DNA of 11,022 bases, taken from NCBI GenBank assembly GCA_021846695.1, contig JAJZWN010000043.1:1-11022 (forward strand). Reading direction: 5' to 3'. The translations under genes were made by a program, and so were the position numbers. Source of the DNA: Thermoplasmata archaeon (GTDB lineage Archaea > Thermoplasmatota > Thermoplasmata > Thermoplasmatales > Thermoplasmataceae). A model generated the notes under the pieces. That model saw only the letters and a program-made list of their open reading frames with translations, had not been told where the DNA came from and ran no database searches. Below are positions 1 through 6,471 of this stretch, piece by piece; positions within the stretch are counted from its first letter, which is position 1; each line of letters begins with the position of its first letter.

Positions 1-295
1 ACGGGCGGCTGATTCCATATTCATGTATAAGCTTCTCAAGGGCATGTTTTTCCATTGGGCTAATAAGAACACTATCTATTCTCTCACCATCTATGCTCCA
101 CATTTTCTGCAATGGTGGGGATACCTTGTCTATGTAATCCGTTGTTTCATAAAGATCCTTACCTGCATAGGCACCCAGTGGACTGAGATTTAAGTGCTTC
201 CCAAGATAAAAATCAAGGATTTCCTGAAATGGTCTGTCTATATCAAAATGGTTTTTTCCGTATATACTGGATATATAGGAATATGTGTCATCCAT
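1..295 (-). CDS. Probable acyl-CoA dehydrogenase, N-terminal fragment (runs off left edge)
   Basis: The reverse strand is open from an ATG at 295 to the window edge, giving 98 residues that begin MDDTYSYISSIYGKN. A segment near residues 40-52 (GAYAGKDLYETTD) and a later KVSPPLQKMWSIDG stretch resemble the N-terminal helical domain of archaeal, AidB-like acyl-CoA dehydrogenases, where a similar Leu-Tyr-Glu-Thr-Thr-Asp-Tyr segment is followed by 'PP' and a short strand. If so, it is a flavoenzyme oxidising acyl-CoA thioesters in the cytoplasm. The FAD-binding and catalytic regions lie outside the window, so the call rests on recollected family resemblance only. The start is supported by a TATA-like box about 25 bases upstream, implying a leaderless transcript. 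The gene is transcribed away from everything else here. Confidence 0.5.
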   Translation of the reverse strand, partial: MDDTYSYISSIYGKNHFDIDRPFQEILDFYLGKHLNLSPLGAYAGKDLYETTDYIDKVSPPLQKMWSIDGERIDSVLISPMEKHALEKLIHEYGISRP

Positions 296-313
296 AATAA
301 TATAACGTCAATC

Positions 314-328
314 GGTATATAAAAATAT
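314..328 (-). promoter_or_regulatory. TATA-box promoter of the left-edge gene
   Basis: On the - strand the sequence ATATTTTTATATACC lies about 20-33 bases before the ATG at 295. That is the spacing expected for an archaeal TATA box driving a leaderless mRNA. Confidence 0.5.
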
Positions 329-420
329 GTCAGTGGAATATTATTAATCAACTCTACTTCTGGTCAAATTAATGGACAATAGACTTTATCTCACTTATGT
401 TATGATTTCTGTTGACCGTG

Positions 421-618
421 TTAATATCTACCTCTGGAAGTTATCATCTCTCTGCTGTTTAAACTTCGTGGCCTTAACCCCAAAACCTCTATCCCGTTCC
501 ATTTCTCTTCTACGGCAGATCGCCACCCCCATGCACATATCGGAACATTCCTTGCTGGAGAGGCCTCATCTTCGTTCACCGGTTTCATGCACCTTTGTCC
601 ACTGGACTTATGCAGTTA
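421..618 (-). pseudogene. GC-richer relic, possibly the 3' end of a decayed transposase
   Basis: Between the promoters of the left gene and the methylase lies a stretch near 50% GC, clearly richer than its neighbours, with G concentrated on the - strand. The - strand is open from after a TAA at 616-618 to a TAA at 421-423. It contains a 55-codon ORF from an ATG at 588 with motifs such as NEDEASPARN and CAWGWRSAVEEKWNG. The same frame continues upstream of the stop for at least 17 further codons, as if one nonsense mutation interrupts a longer gene. I suspect the tail of an IS transposase (TnpB-type tails came to mind), but no catalytic residue or zinc ribbon is visible and no terminal repeats were identified. 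A structured RNA is an alternative explanation of the base composition. The 100-codon + strand ORF across the same bases (372-674) has no recognisable domain and looks like a shadow. Confidence 0.25.
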
Positions 619-744
619 TGCAGAAAAGTTTGCAAATATCCATGATTTCAGGATGTATAAACCTTTTTTTGTGAGGAACCATTAAAGAGAATTGATAACA
701 CCGGGAACGGTAGTTAACCCCCTTAACAGAAAACTTGACTATAC

Positions 745-757
745 ATTAAATATTATA
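745..757 (+). promoter_or_regulatory. TATA-box promoter of the adenine methylase
   Basis: The A/T run ATTAAATATTATA ends 22 bases before the ATG at 780, matching the spacing of the other leaderless promoters in this window. Confidence 0.45.
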
Positions 758-779
758 TTGGCATAGCAATAAACTGTAT

Positions 780-1553
780 ATGTTGAGATTGATCAAGTAT
801 CCAGGTTCAAAAACCACAATTGTGGATGAAATACAGCGTGTATATGATTTATCTCAATGTTCAAGATTCGTTGATGTATTTTCCGGATCAGCTTCGGTGC
901 TTATTAACATACGTGCAGGAATGGAAATTTATAATGATATTAACAGGGAACTTTACACATTATTTAAAGTGCTGAAAAATAACTTCGAACCATTCTATAA
1001 GGCTGCTGATGCACTTGCAAGAGACCGCAACATGTTTTTTGATTATTATGATGATAGAATAGTAATGGATACCGGGAATCCTGAGGTGGAAAAGGCTTTT
1101 TCCATTTTCTTTAATTTTAACACCGGATTTGGGGGCATGGGAGAAACATATGGCAAAAAGGACAAATCCCTGTATGGTACATACCGCAAAAATGTATCCA
1201 ATCTTCTAAAGGCTGAACCCAAGATACGGAGAATGAAAATAGAGAATATGGATTTCAGGGAACTCATTGATAAATACGACGATCACGACACCTTTTTTTA
1301 TCTGGACCCACCCTATCCAGGAAAGGACTGGTATGTGCACAATTTCCTTGAAAGCGATTTCATCGATTTAAAGAAAGTAATAGGTAGCATAGAAGGCACA
1401 TACCTCATGAATTTCAATTCCATTGATGGCCTCCCGGTAAAAGTATTTGGAAAGCCATCATTTGTAAAGGAATATAGAAATGAAAATGGGAAACCTGGAG
1501 TAACCAGTTCCAGGAAAGTTTCATTCTATACTAACAGTGGCATAAAATTATAA
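780..1553 (+). CDS. D12-class (Dam family) DNA adenine-N6 methyltransferase, orphan
   Basis: This 257-residue protein transfers a methyl group from S-adenosylmethionine to adenine N6 in DNA. The N-terminal KYPGSK (residues 6-11) is the D12-family SAM-contact motif. FVDVFSGSASV (30-40) is motif I, and NDIN (52-55) fits the acidic residue that contacts the SAM ribose. DPPY (176-179) is the catalytic motif IV. The stretch between about 60 and 160 corresponds to the target-recognition region; it lacks close similarity to anything I can name, so the recognition site is unknown. Length is normal for Dam enzymes (about 260-280). No restriction endonuclease ORF lies beside it, so it is probably a solitary methylase used in epigenetic marking, repair or a mobile element. 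It is preceded by its own TATA box and separated from the next gene by 95 bases. Family assignment is firm; biological role is inferred. Confidence 0.9.
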   Translation: MLRLIKYPGSKTTIVDEIQRVYDLSQCSRFVDVFSGSASVLINIRAGMEIYNDINRELYTLFKVLKNNFEPFYKAADALARDRNMFFDYYDDRIVMDTGNPEVEKAFSIFFNFNTGFGGMGETYGKKDKSLYGTYRKNVSNLLKAEPKIRRMKIENMDFRELIDKYDDHDTFFYLDPPYPGKDWYVHNFLESDFIDLKKVIGSIEGTYLMNFNSIDGLPVKVFGKPSFVKEYRNENGKPGVTSSRKVSFYTNSGIKL

Positions 1554-1618
1554 TCCTGAAATTCAGAATTACTGTCTCGCCTTTCTGGAAGTAAAAAAAT
1601 GAATTAACATGGATAACG

Positions 1619-1626
1619 ATTATTAT
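1619..1626 (+). promoter_or_regulatory. Weak TATA-like box before the DUF72 gene
   Basis: ATTATTAT-type sequence is centred about 26 bases before the ATG at 1649. The whole region is A/T-rich, so this is a positional guess only. Confidence 0.25.
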
Positions 1627-1648
1627 GCATTATTAAATTACATTATTA

Positions 1649-2434
1649 ATGATTTACCGTACAGGCTGTTCGGGCTGGAGTTATGAATTCTGGAGAGGCA
1701 AGATTTATAATTATTCAGAGCCCTCATCAAATTTTTTGAATGATTATTCCAGAATATTTGACACTGTTGAAATAGATTCTACATTTTATGCGGCTCAGGG
1801 CCAGGAAACAGTTAAAAAATGGTATGACTCTGTTCCAGATAATTTTTTGTTTTCACCAAAAATGCCCAGAAAGATAACACACGAGGAAAGGCTTGTAAAA
1901 TGCGAAGATGACCTTGTTTATTTTATAAAAAATATTTCAATTCTTGGTGAGAAACTGGGAATAATACTGGTTCAACTCCCACCTGATTTCACATTAAATT
2001 TAACGGTGCTGGAGAATTTTCTTGAAGTGCTCCCAAGTGGAATAAAATATGCAGTTGAGTTCAGACACATTTCATGGTTCAGGAAAGAAGTTTATGATAT
2101 ACTCAAAAAATACAATGTTATAATGGTTTGGTCTGTTATTGACTATCTTAAAACCCCGGAAATAAAAACTACTGAAAATCTATATGTGCGTTTTTTAGGC
2201 AATAAATCACTTACAAAGAAGGAACTTGGTGAATTAAGAATAAACCGGCGCAGTGAGGTTATGCAGTGGGTAGAAAAGATAAAAAACCATGATTCAGGAA
2301 ACGGTACGGCTTTCATATACGCAAATAACCATTATGAAGGCCTCTCACCGGACACTATCAAATTTGTAAGGTACCGTCTCGGAATGCCTGCACCTCCTCC
2401 CATGGTCGTGGACAGGCAGAAGAAACTTTTCTAA
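1649..2434 (+). CDS. DUF72 (YecE-like) TIM-barrel protein
   Basis: A 261-residue member of the DUF72 family, predicted from its family to form a TIM barrel; its biochemical activity has not been firmly established. Family hallmarks are present in order: GCSGWSYEFW at 6-15, VEIDSTFY at 40-47, SPKMPRKITHEE at 69-80, QLPPDF at 109-114, AVEFRHISW at 135-143, and NNHYEGLSP at 226-234. The conserved Asp/Glu, His and Trp residues in these motifs line the predicted active-site mouth, so an intact enzyme or ligand-binding protein is likely. Length and start agree with the family. The protein ends in QKKLF, a short tail of the kind that can dock on a sliding clamp. It sits between the methylase and the secretion-like operon on the same strand, but a separate TATA box follows it, so co-transcription is not implied. 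No signal peptide is seen; it should be cytoplasmic. Confidence 0.9.
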   Translation: MIYRTGCSGWSYEFWRGKIYNYSEPSSNFLNDYSRIFDTVEIDSTFYAAQGQETVKKWYDSVPDNFLFSPKMPRKITHEERLVKCEDDLVYFIKNISILGEKLGIILVQLPPDFTLNLTVLENFLEVLPSGIKYAVEFRHISWFRKEVYDILKKYNVIMVWSVIDYLKTPEIKTTENLYVRFLGNKSLTKKELGELRINRRSEVMQWVEKIKNHDSGNGTAFIYANNHYEGLSPDTIKFVRYRLGMPAPPPMVVDRQKKLF

Positions 2435-2455
2435 TGTTCTAGAATTTTAGGCGTT

Positions 2456-2468
2456 AATATTTTATATC
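2456..2468 (+). promoter_or_regulatory. TATA-box promoter of the secretion-like operon
   Basis: AATATTTTATATC is centred about 25 bases upstream of the ATG at 2487 with no room for a leader. This suggests a leaderless tricistronic mRNA for the three overlapping genes 2487-5699. Confidence 0.5.
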
Positions 2469-2486
2469 TTCGTATTATCATCAAAA

Positions 2487-2744
2487 ATGTTAATTGACTA
2501 TGCTATTGCATCAATAAATGCTATGATGGGCAGAGTGGATGATATAGTAATATCGGTGTCTGCAGTTTTGATAACACTTTTATGGATACCAATAGCGCTA
2601 AATTTTTTCAGCACTGATGAGAATAAAAAGATAATGGCAAGGGAGCGACTGAAAAATGCTGCCATAGGCACTGTCATATACATAATGGCAATAAGCGGGA
2701 TACTGTTTACAGTTTTTAACTATGTGGTTACAGGCAAAGTATGA
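2487..2744 (+). CDS. Small two-helix membrane protein, VirB2/TrbC or CedA1-like candidate pilin
   Basis: The product has 85 residues. It has two hydrophobic helices, about 19-40 and 57-79, joined by a charged loop (residues 42-57, rich in K, R, E, D: STDENKKIMARERLKN). This helix-basic loop-helix design, in which the second helix starts after an R/K-rich turn and contains a small-residue segment (AAIGTVIY), is typical of VirB2/TrbC conjugative pilins and of the crenarchaeal Ced/Ted pilin subunits. The ORF has no long cleavable signal peptide; a short amphipathic N-terminus (1-18) precedes helix 1. Its stop overlaps the next start in an ATGA (2741-2744), so translation is coupled to a VirB6-like protein, and a VirB4-type ATPase follows. 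Sequence identity to known pilins was not tested. The call is from topology and gene order; the alternative is a small accessory membrane subunit. Confidence 0.6.
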   Translation: MLIDYAIASINAMMGRVDDIVISVSAVLITLLWIPIALNFFSTDENKKIMARERLKNAAIGTVIYIMAISGILFTVFNYVVTGKV

Positions 2745-3667
2745 CTTATACCTCTATTTTTAATGGAATTCTTGCGGCAATAACCAATCTTGCGAGGTCT
2801 TCTATCATATTTTTGTGGCACCTCATGGTAAATTACGGGCTTAATCCAGAATATTCATATATACAGTTTATACACGGCAATTCATCATTTATAGCTTTTT
2901 ACAGGTACCTGTTCAACAATGTCTACTCTGATATTATCCTTATTGCAATCACAGTTTCAGCCATAATTATGCTTGCATACAACTCACTTATAAAGCCATA
3001 TTCACCTGCAAAACTATTGATCAAGATATTTGCTTCTATTGTGCTTTTTGAATCATCCTACAGAATATCAATGTTTTTTATGAGTATTTCACTGGTTTTT
3101 TACAACAATATCTATACATTGAAGCCTAACTGGTACGGACTGGAATTTTCAGGTATCTCTGGTGCAAACAGCTTTATATCTATTTTATTTACAGGTACCT
3201 TTATTCTGGCAATTGTACTTTTATTCGGCATACTTATAATCAGGCAGGCACTAATTTTGTTTTTCATACTTTTCATGCCGGTCGCATCAATACTGCTTAT
3301 GGTTCCGGGAAGTGAGAAACAAATTCTTAAACTCTACAGAATATTCTTTGAACTGGCATTTTTCCCGTTCTTCACTATCATTATTCTCTATCTTATTGGC
3401 ATTTTTAATAATCCTTTTCTGGAAATTGGTTTAATTTATGTGGCCGCAACTGCTCCTCTGTTTTTTGTGACTGAAATTTACAGGTATTTTCAGGGTAGCA
3501 TGAATTTTCTTACAACAGATGCGGCAATGACTGAAATATCCACCGGGATTGGCGGATTAAATCCCACTTCTCTCCTGAACGGGGGTGTGGAACTAGGAAT
3601 TATAGAATCAAATACCTCTAAAAACCTTATACCCGGAATAATAGATGAGGCTGGTGGTTTGCATTAG
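2741..3667 (+). CDS. Polytopic membrane protein, VirB6/TrbL or CedA-like channel component
   Basis: This 308-residue protein has about six or seven transmembrane helices, roughly 15-32, 61-80, 91-121, 145-167, 168-188, 203-221 and 227-246. A polar C-terminal tail from about 250 is rich in Gly, Asn and Ser. The RQALILFFILFMPVASI stretch at 168-184 (Arg, long hydrophobic run, Met-Pro) followed by VPGSEK matches the pattern in the core helices of VirB6/TrbL proteins, the inner-membrane channel subunits of type IV secretion, and of CedA-like proteins. Length fits both. It starts inside the stop of the pilin-like gene (ATGA) and overlaps the ATPase gene by 23 bases, so the three products should be made together in fixed ratio. 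No signal peptide cleavage site is evident. Function is inferred from topology and neighbours; pairwise identity to known VirB6 is probably low. Confidence 0.6.
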   Translation: MTYTSIFNGILAAITNLARSSIIFLWHLMVNYGLNPEYSYIQFIHGNSSFIAFYRYLFNNVYSDIILIAITVSAIIMLAYNSLIKPYSPAKLLIKIFASIVLFESSYRISMFFMSISLVFYNNIYTLKPNWYGLEFSGISGANSFISILFTGTFILAIVLLFGILIIRQALILFFILFMPVASILLMVPGSEKQILKLYRIFFELAFFPFFTIIILYLIGIFNNPFLEIGLIYVAATAPLFFVTEIYRYFQGSMNFLTTDAAMTEISTGIGGLNPTSLLNGGVELGIIESNTSKNLIPGIIDEAGGLH

Positions 3668-5699
3668 GATTCCGTCAAATGTATACAATTTCAGGTCATA
3701 CATATATAATATGCCAGTGGAAAAATTTGTAATGGTACTTGCAGGGATTTCACTAACTGCCATACTTTTCACATTTAGCCTAGTTGCATCGCTGGCCGCA
3801 GTTTCTCTTTACTTTGCCTTTATGGGATACATAGGATTCAATTTCTCTAACATAAGAAAATTGAGGAAGCTGTATTTTCATGGAAAAGGTCTGTCAAATA
3901 TAAGATTTATTAATAATGGCCTGCTTTTTGGGATTTACGGGAAAGAGATATTTTCTGGAGTTGAGATAGACAACAGGGAACTCTATACAGACAGCAGCAA
4001 ATCAAACCAGATAAGGAATATAAGGAATATGATAAATAATTTGACATGCAGTGCAAATATAATAACCCGTCCTGAAATTTGCAATGGAGCGAATTATTAC
4101 AGGACTTATATTATACTGAAAACATACGGAACAAGTATTGACAGCGCCATGGATTCATTGAACAGCAATATATCCATAATACTTTCAAACCCCGGATTTC
4201 ATGCCAGAGCCATAGGGGATGAGGAAACTATGAATTCTTTCTTTCCAAAAGATGTAACTCCCTATTCCCGATATGTGTCAACGGATGGACTGTTCCGTTC
4301 CTATCTTGACCTCCTGGATACCGATTACTCCCAGGATTTCCTTTATCAAACGGCAATTGAAAAGCTGGGTTTTATGGTTGAAATAAACATGGAGATAAAT
4401 ACCGTTAAAAACAGTGATGTTCTGGTCAAAAGGCTCCTTTCAGCAAGAAAAGCAGAGCTAGTTTATACAAAATCAGGGCATTATGCCTCACTCATCAAGA
4501 AACAGATATCATCTCTGGAATATATGGCAAATCAGGAAAAACTCTATAATGTATCAATGAGGTTCGCAGTTGTATCTAAACATCCGGCTGTACTGCGTTC
4601 AAATACTGAGTCATTTGTGAAAACTATGGAATCCATAGGGTTCAGGTTGAAGGATTTTCATTTTTTCAATAAACACACATTTAATCCTCTAAGTCTGGGT
4701 AACCAGGGGATAAAATATATGATGGATTCTGCATCCATATCAGAAATTTTTCCATGTTCATTCACACCAGTGCCATCAGGAAACCAAAAACCTCTGGCAG
4801 TCAATGCTATCACAGGTAAAGCCCTTTATTTTAAACCTTTCAGTGGGAATTCATATAACATTGCAATAACAGGCGAAACGGGATCTGGAAAATCTTATTT
4901 CACAAAAAGGTTACTGAACAAAATGAGCACTGGGAAAATATACATAATAGACCCTCTGAGTGAATACAACTCGGATGTAATTGTTGATCTTTCTCTGGGT
5001 GAGTATATAGATTTTTCAATAGAAACTCCTGAAATGTTCAGTACGGTAGCTGGGGCTTTGGAGAAAATAACAGGCATACCTGGAAAAAAAATAACCGGTA
5101 CATTAATGAAACTGGGGGAAAAATCAGGGGCAATAAAATTTAGCAAAGTGATTTCTGAACTTGACACATTGTACTGCAGGGATGTGGCAATGTCAGGAAA
5201 TATTTGGCATATGCCCCTTACAACCCCTGTAATGCTTGATGGGAAATCTGCAGTATTCAGATTTGATCACAAAAATGAATCCCTGAGAGATGCATTCTTC
5301 CGTCTGGTGTTTACCCAGATAATTTCAATTGTTGAAAGGGAGAAGAAAGAGAAGGTTGTTGTGATAGATGAAAGCCACCTGTTCCTCAGGAATTCGAAAG
5401 ATGCTGAGATAATAGATATGCTTGCAAGGAACTCCCGGCATTTTAAAACTTCACTTGTAACAGTAACCCAGAATATAGAAGATTACTACATGAATAGCTA
5501 TTCTGAATCAGTACTCATGAATTCTATCAATTACTTTATATTCAGGCAGCATGGGAAAATTAAAGACAGACTTTTCCTGGGATACGAAATTGACCCCGCA
5601 GCTCTGGCTGGCGGAAACTCTTCTGATTATTCCGAATGTTTCTATGCCACTGGAACACTTATAAGAAAATTAAAAATTTATGGGAATAGTGAAAAATAA
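3645..5699 (+). CDS. VirB4/CedB-type secretion ATPase with fused N-terminal PrgI (VirB3-like) domain
   Basis: The product has 684 residues. Residues 6-66 form a membrane module: an IRIPSNVYNF opening, a polar turn, and two hydrophobic helices at about 28-44 and 46-64. This is the pattern of PrgI-family proteins, the VirB3 counterpart of archaeal and Gram-positive type IV secretion systems. A cytosolic VirB4 N-terminal region follows (about 75-385), then a RecA-like HerA/FtsK motor. The motor has Walker A GETGSGKS at 410-417, Walker B VVVIDES at 571-577, a sensor Gln in VTVTQN (605-610) after LARNSRHF, and a downstream FRQHGK (633-638) that may supply the arginine finger. It should be a hexameric ATPase at the inner face of the membrane, powering pilus assembly or DNA movement with the two upstream products. 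The ATG at 3645 keeps the whole PrgI motif and overlaps the previous gene; a GTG three codons on is an alternative. HerA repair helicase is excluded by the membrane domain and neighbours. Confidence 0.85.
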   Translation: MRLVVCIRIPSNVYNFRSYIYNMPVEKFVMVLAGISLTAILFTFSLVASLAAVSLYFAFMGYIGFNFSNIRKLRKLYFHGKGLSNIRFINNGLLFGIYGKEIFSGVEIDNRELYTDSSKSNQIRNIRNMINNLTCSANIITRPEICNGANYYRTYIILKTYGTSIDSAMDSLNSNISIILSNPGFHARAIGDEETMNSFFPKDVTPYSRYVSTDGLFRSYLDLLDTDYSQDFLYQTAIEKLGFMVEINMEINTVKNSDVLVKRLLSARKAELVYTKSGHYASLIKKQISSLEYMANQEKLYNVSMRFAVVSKHPAVLRSNTESFVKTMESIGFRLKDFHFFNKHTFNPLSLGNQGIKYMMDSASISEIFPCSFTPVPSGNQKPLAVNAITGKALYFKPFSGNSYNIAITGETGSGKSYFTKRLLNKMSTGKIYIIDPLSEYNSDVIVDLSLGEYIDFSIETPEMFSTVAGALEKITGIPGKKITGTLMKLGEKSGAIKFSKVISELDTLYCRDVAMSGNIWHMPLTTPVMLDGKSAVFRFDHKNESLRDAFFRLVFTQIISIVEREKKEKVVVIDESHLFLRNSKDAEIIDMLARNSRHFKTSLVTVTQNIEDYYMNSYSESVLMNSINYFIFRQHGKIKDRLFLGYEIDPAALAGGNSSDYSECFYATGTLIRKLKIYGNSEK

Positions 5700-5719
5700 C
5701 TAATTTATGGTTAACAATT

Positions 5720-6394
5720 CTATGCTTTGAAGGTTTTTTCTATTTCTGGAATTGTTACCCTTATGCCTAATTTTTCGGCCTTTTCCTGGAATTCCACTGG
5801 GTCAGCCTTAATAGGTGGGAATGTATTGTAATGCATTGGAATGGCATTTTTTACCTTAAGAAGTTTAAGTGCTTCCACTGCCCCATCAACATCCATAGTA
5901 TAATGCCCGCCTATAGGCACCATGGCAATGTCCGGATGGTACACACTTCCTATCAGTTCCATATCCTTGAAAAAGGTGGTATCGCCTCCGTGATATATTT
6001 TTATATCTTTATTGTCTATAATATACCCCATTGCCTCACCTGCATATAAACCGTTATAACTTGAGGAATGTATTGCGGGAACAGCTGTTGCCCTTACGCC
6101 CTTATACTCAATTGTTCCTCCCGGGTTGATATCTATGGTCTCCACCTGCTCCTTTTTGATAATTTCGGAAAGTTCGAAGGAACAAACAATAGGAGATTGA
6201 TTTTTCTTTGCTATTTTAACGGCATCTCCTGCATGGTCAAAATGTCCGTGTGTTACCAGTATAAGATCGGCTTTCACGTCTTCGACATCTGCCTTCGCCA
6301 GTGGATTTCCGCTGAAAAATGGGTCAACAAGTATACTAATGCCATTCTTTATTGAAAATCCTGCATGTCCATGCCAAGTTATTTCAGTTTTCAT
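5720..6394 (-). CDS. UPF0173 metal-dependent hydrolase (metallo-beta-lactamase fold)
   Basis: This 224-residue protein has the full UPF0173/YtkL signature of the metallo-beta-lactamase superfamily. An N-terminal WHGHAGFSI (7-15) and DPF strand lead into the metal motif THGHFDHAGD (48-57: His49, His51, Asp53, His54). His109, Asp138 in HGGDTT and His188 in PMHYNTF complete a two-metal site. Length is typical (about 225-230). The natural substrate of the family is not settled; a cytoplasmic hydrolase with zinc or another divalent metal is expected. It converges on the VirB4-type gene with only 20 bases between the stops, and is read in the same direction as the glycosyltransferase upstream (77 bases apart). 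It has its own TATA box in that gap, so it need not share an mRNA. All metal ligands are intact. Confidence 0.92.
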   Translation of the reverse strand: MKTEITWHGHAGFSIKNGISILVDPFFSGNPLAKADVEDVKADLILVTHGHFDHAGDAVKIAKKNQSPIVCSFELSEIIKKEQVETIDINPGGTIEYKGVRATAVPAIHSSSYNGLYAGEAMGYIIDNKDIKIYHGGDTTFFKDMELIGSVYHPDIAMVPIGGHYTMDVDGAVEALKLLKVKNAIPMHYNTFPPIKADPVEFQEKAEKLGIRVTIPEIEKTFKA

Positions 6395-6413
6395 AAATAT
6401 TTAATTCCCATAT

Positions 6414-6425
6414 CCTATAAAATTT
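6414..6425 (-). promoter_or_regulatory. TATA-box promoter of the UPF0173 hydrolase
   Basis: On the - strand AAATTTTATAGG is centred about 25 bases before the ATG at 6394, consistent with leaderless transcription. The same gap is A/T-rich, and its T-run (ATTTTTATATAT just after the glycosyltransferase stop at 6472) could also end the upstream transcript. Confidence 0.45.
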
Positions 6426-6471
6426 TTATTTTTTCGTATCCTTTTATCATACTCTTATGAATATATAAAAA

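Noticed and set aside
372..674. 100-codon + strand ORF over the GC-rich gap
   Set aside because: No domain, no promoter at the right spacing, and composition (many Ser, Leu, Arg, Cys) typical of a non-coding frame; the opposite strand gives a more protein-like reading.
1046..1267. - strand ORF inside the methylase gene, with similar antisense ORFs at 2498-2683, 4895-5167, 8223-8543 and 8992-9183
   Set aside because: All lie wholly or almost wholly opposite clearly recognised genes and have no family features; they are shadows.
1556..1566. Palindrome CTGAAATTCAG just after the methylase, and TTCTAGAA at 2437-2444 after DUF72
   Set aside because: Both are too short to be convincing hairpins or operators in such A/T-rich sequence; chance is enough.
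1609..1686. 25-codon ORF (MDNDYYALLNYI...) starting before and running into the DUF72 gene in another frame
   Set aside because: It is A/T-driven, overlaps the conserved DUF72 N-terminus and has no family or promoter support.
4011..4028. Tandem direct repeat ATAAGGAAT x2
   Set aside because: It lies inside the VirB4-type gene and simply encodes an IRN-IRN peptide repeat; too short to be a functional repeat element.
780..5699. Reading the whole block as an integrated conjugative element
   Set aside because: No integrase, relaxase, coupling protein, replication gene, tRNA attachment site or flanking repeats are visible within the window.
5831..6355. Two + strand ORFs (72 and 95 codons) opposite the UPF0173 hydrolase, and similar opposite-strand ORFs over DUF211 (7654-7978)
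   Set aside because: The UPF0173 and DUF211 frames carry full conserved motifs; the opposite frames do not.
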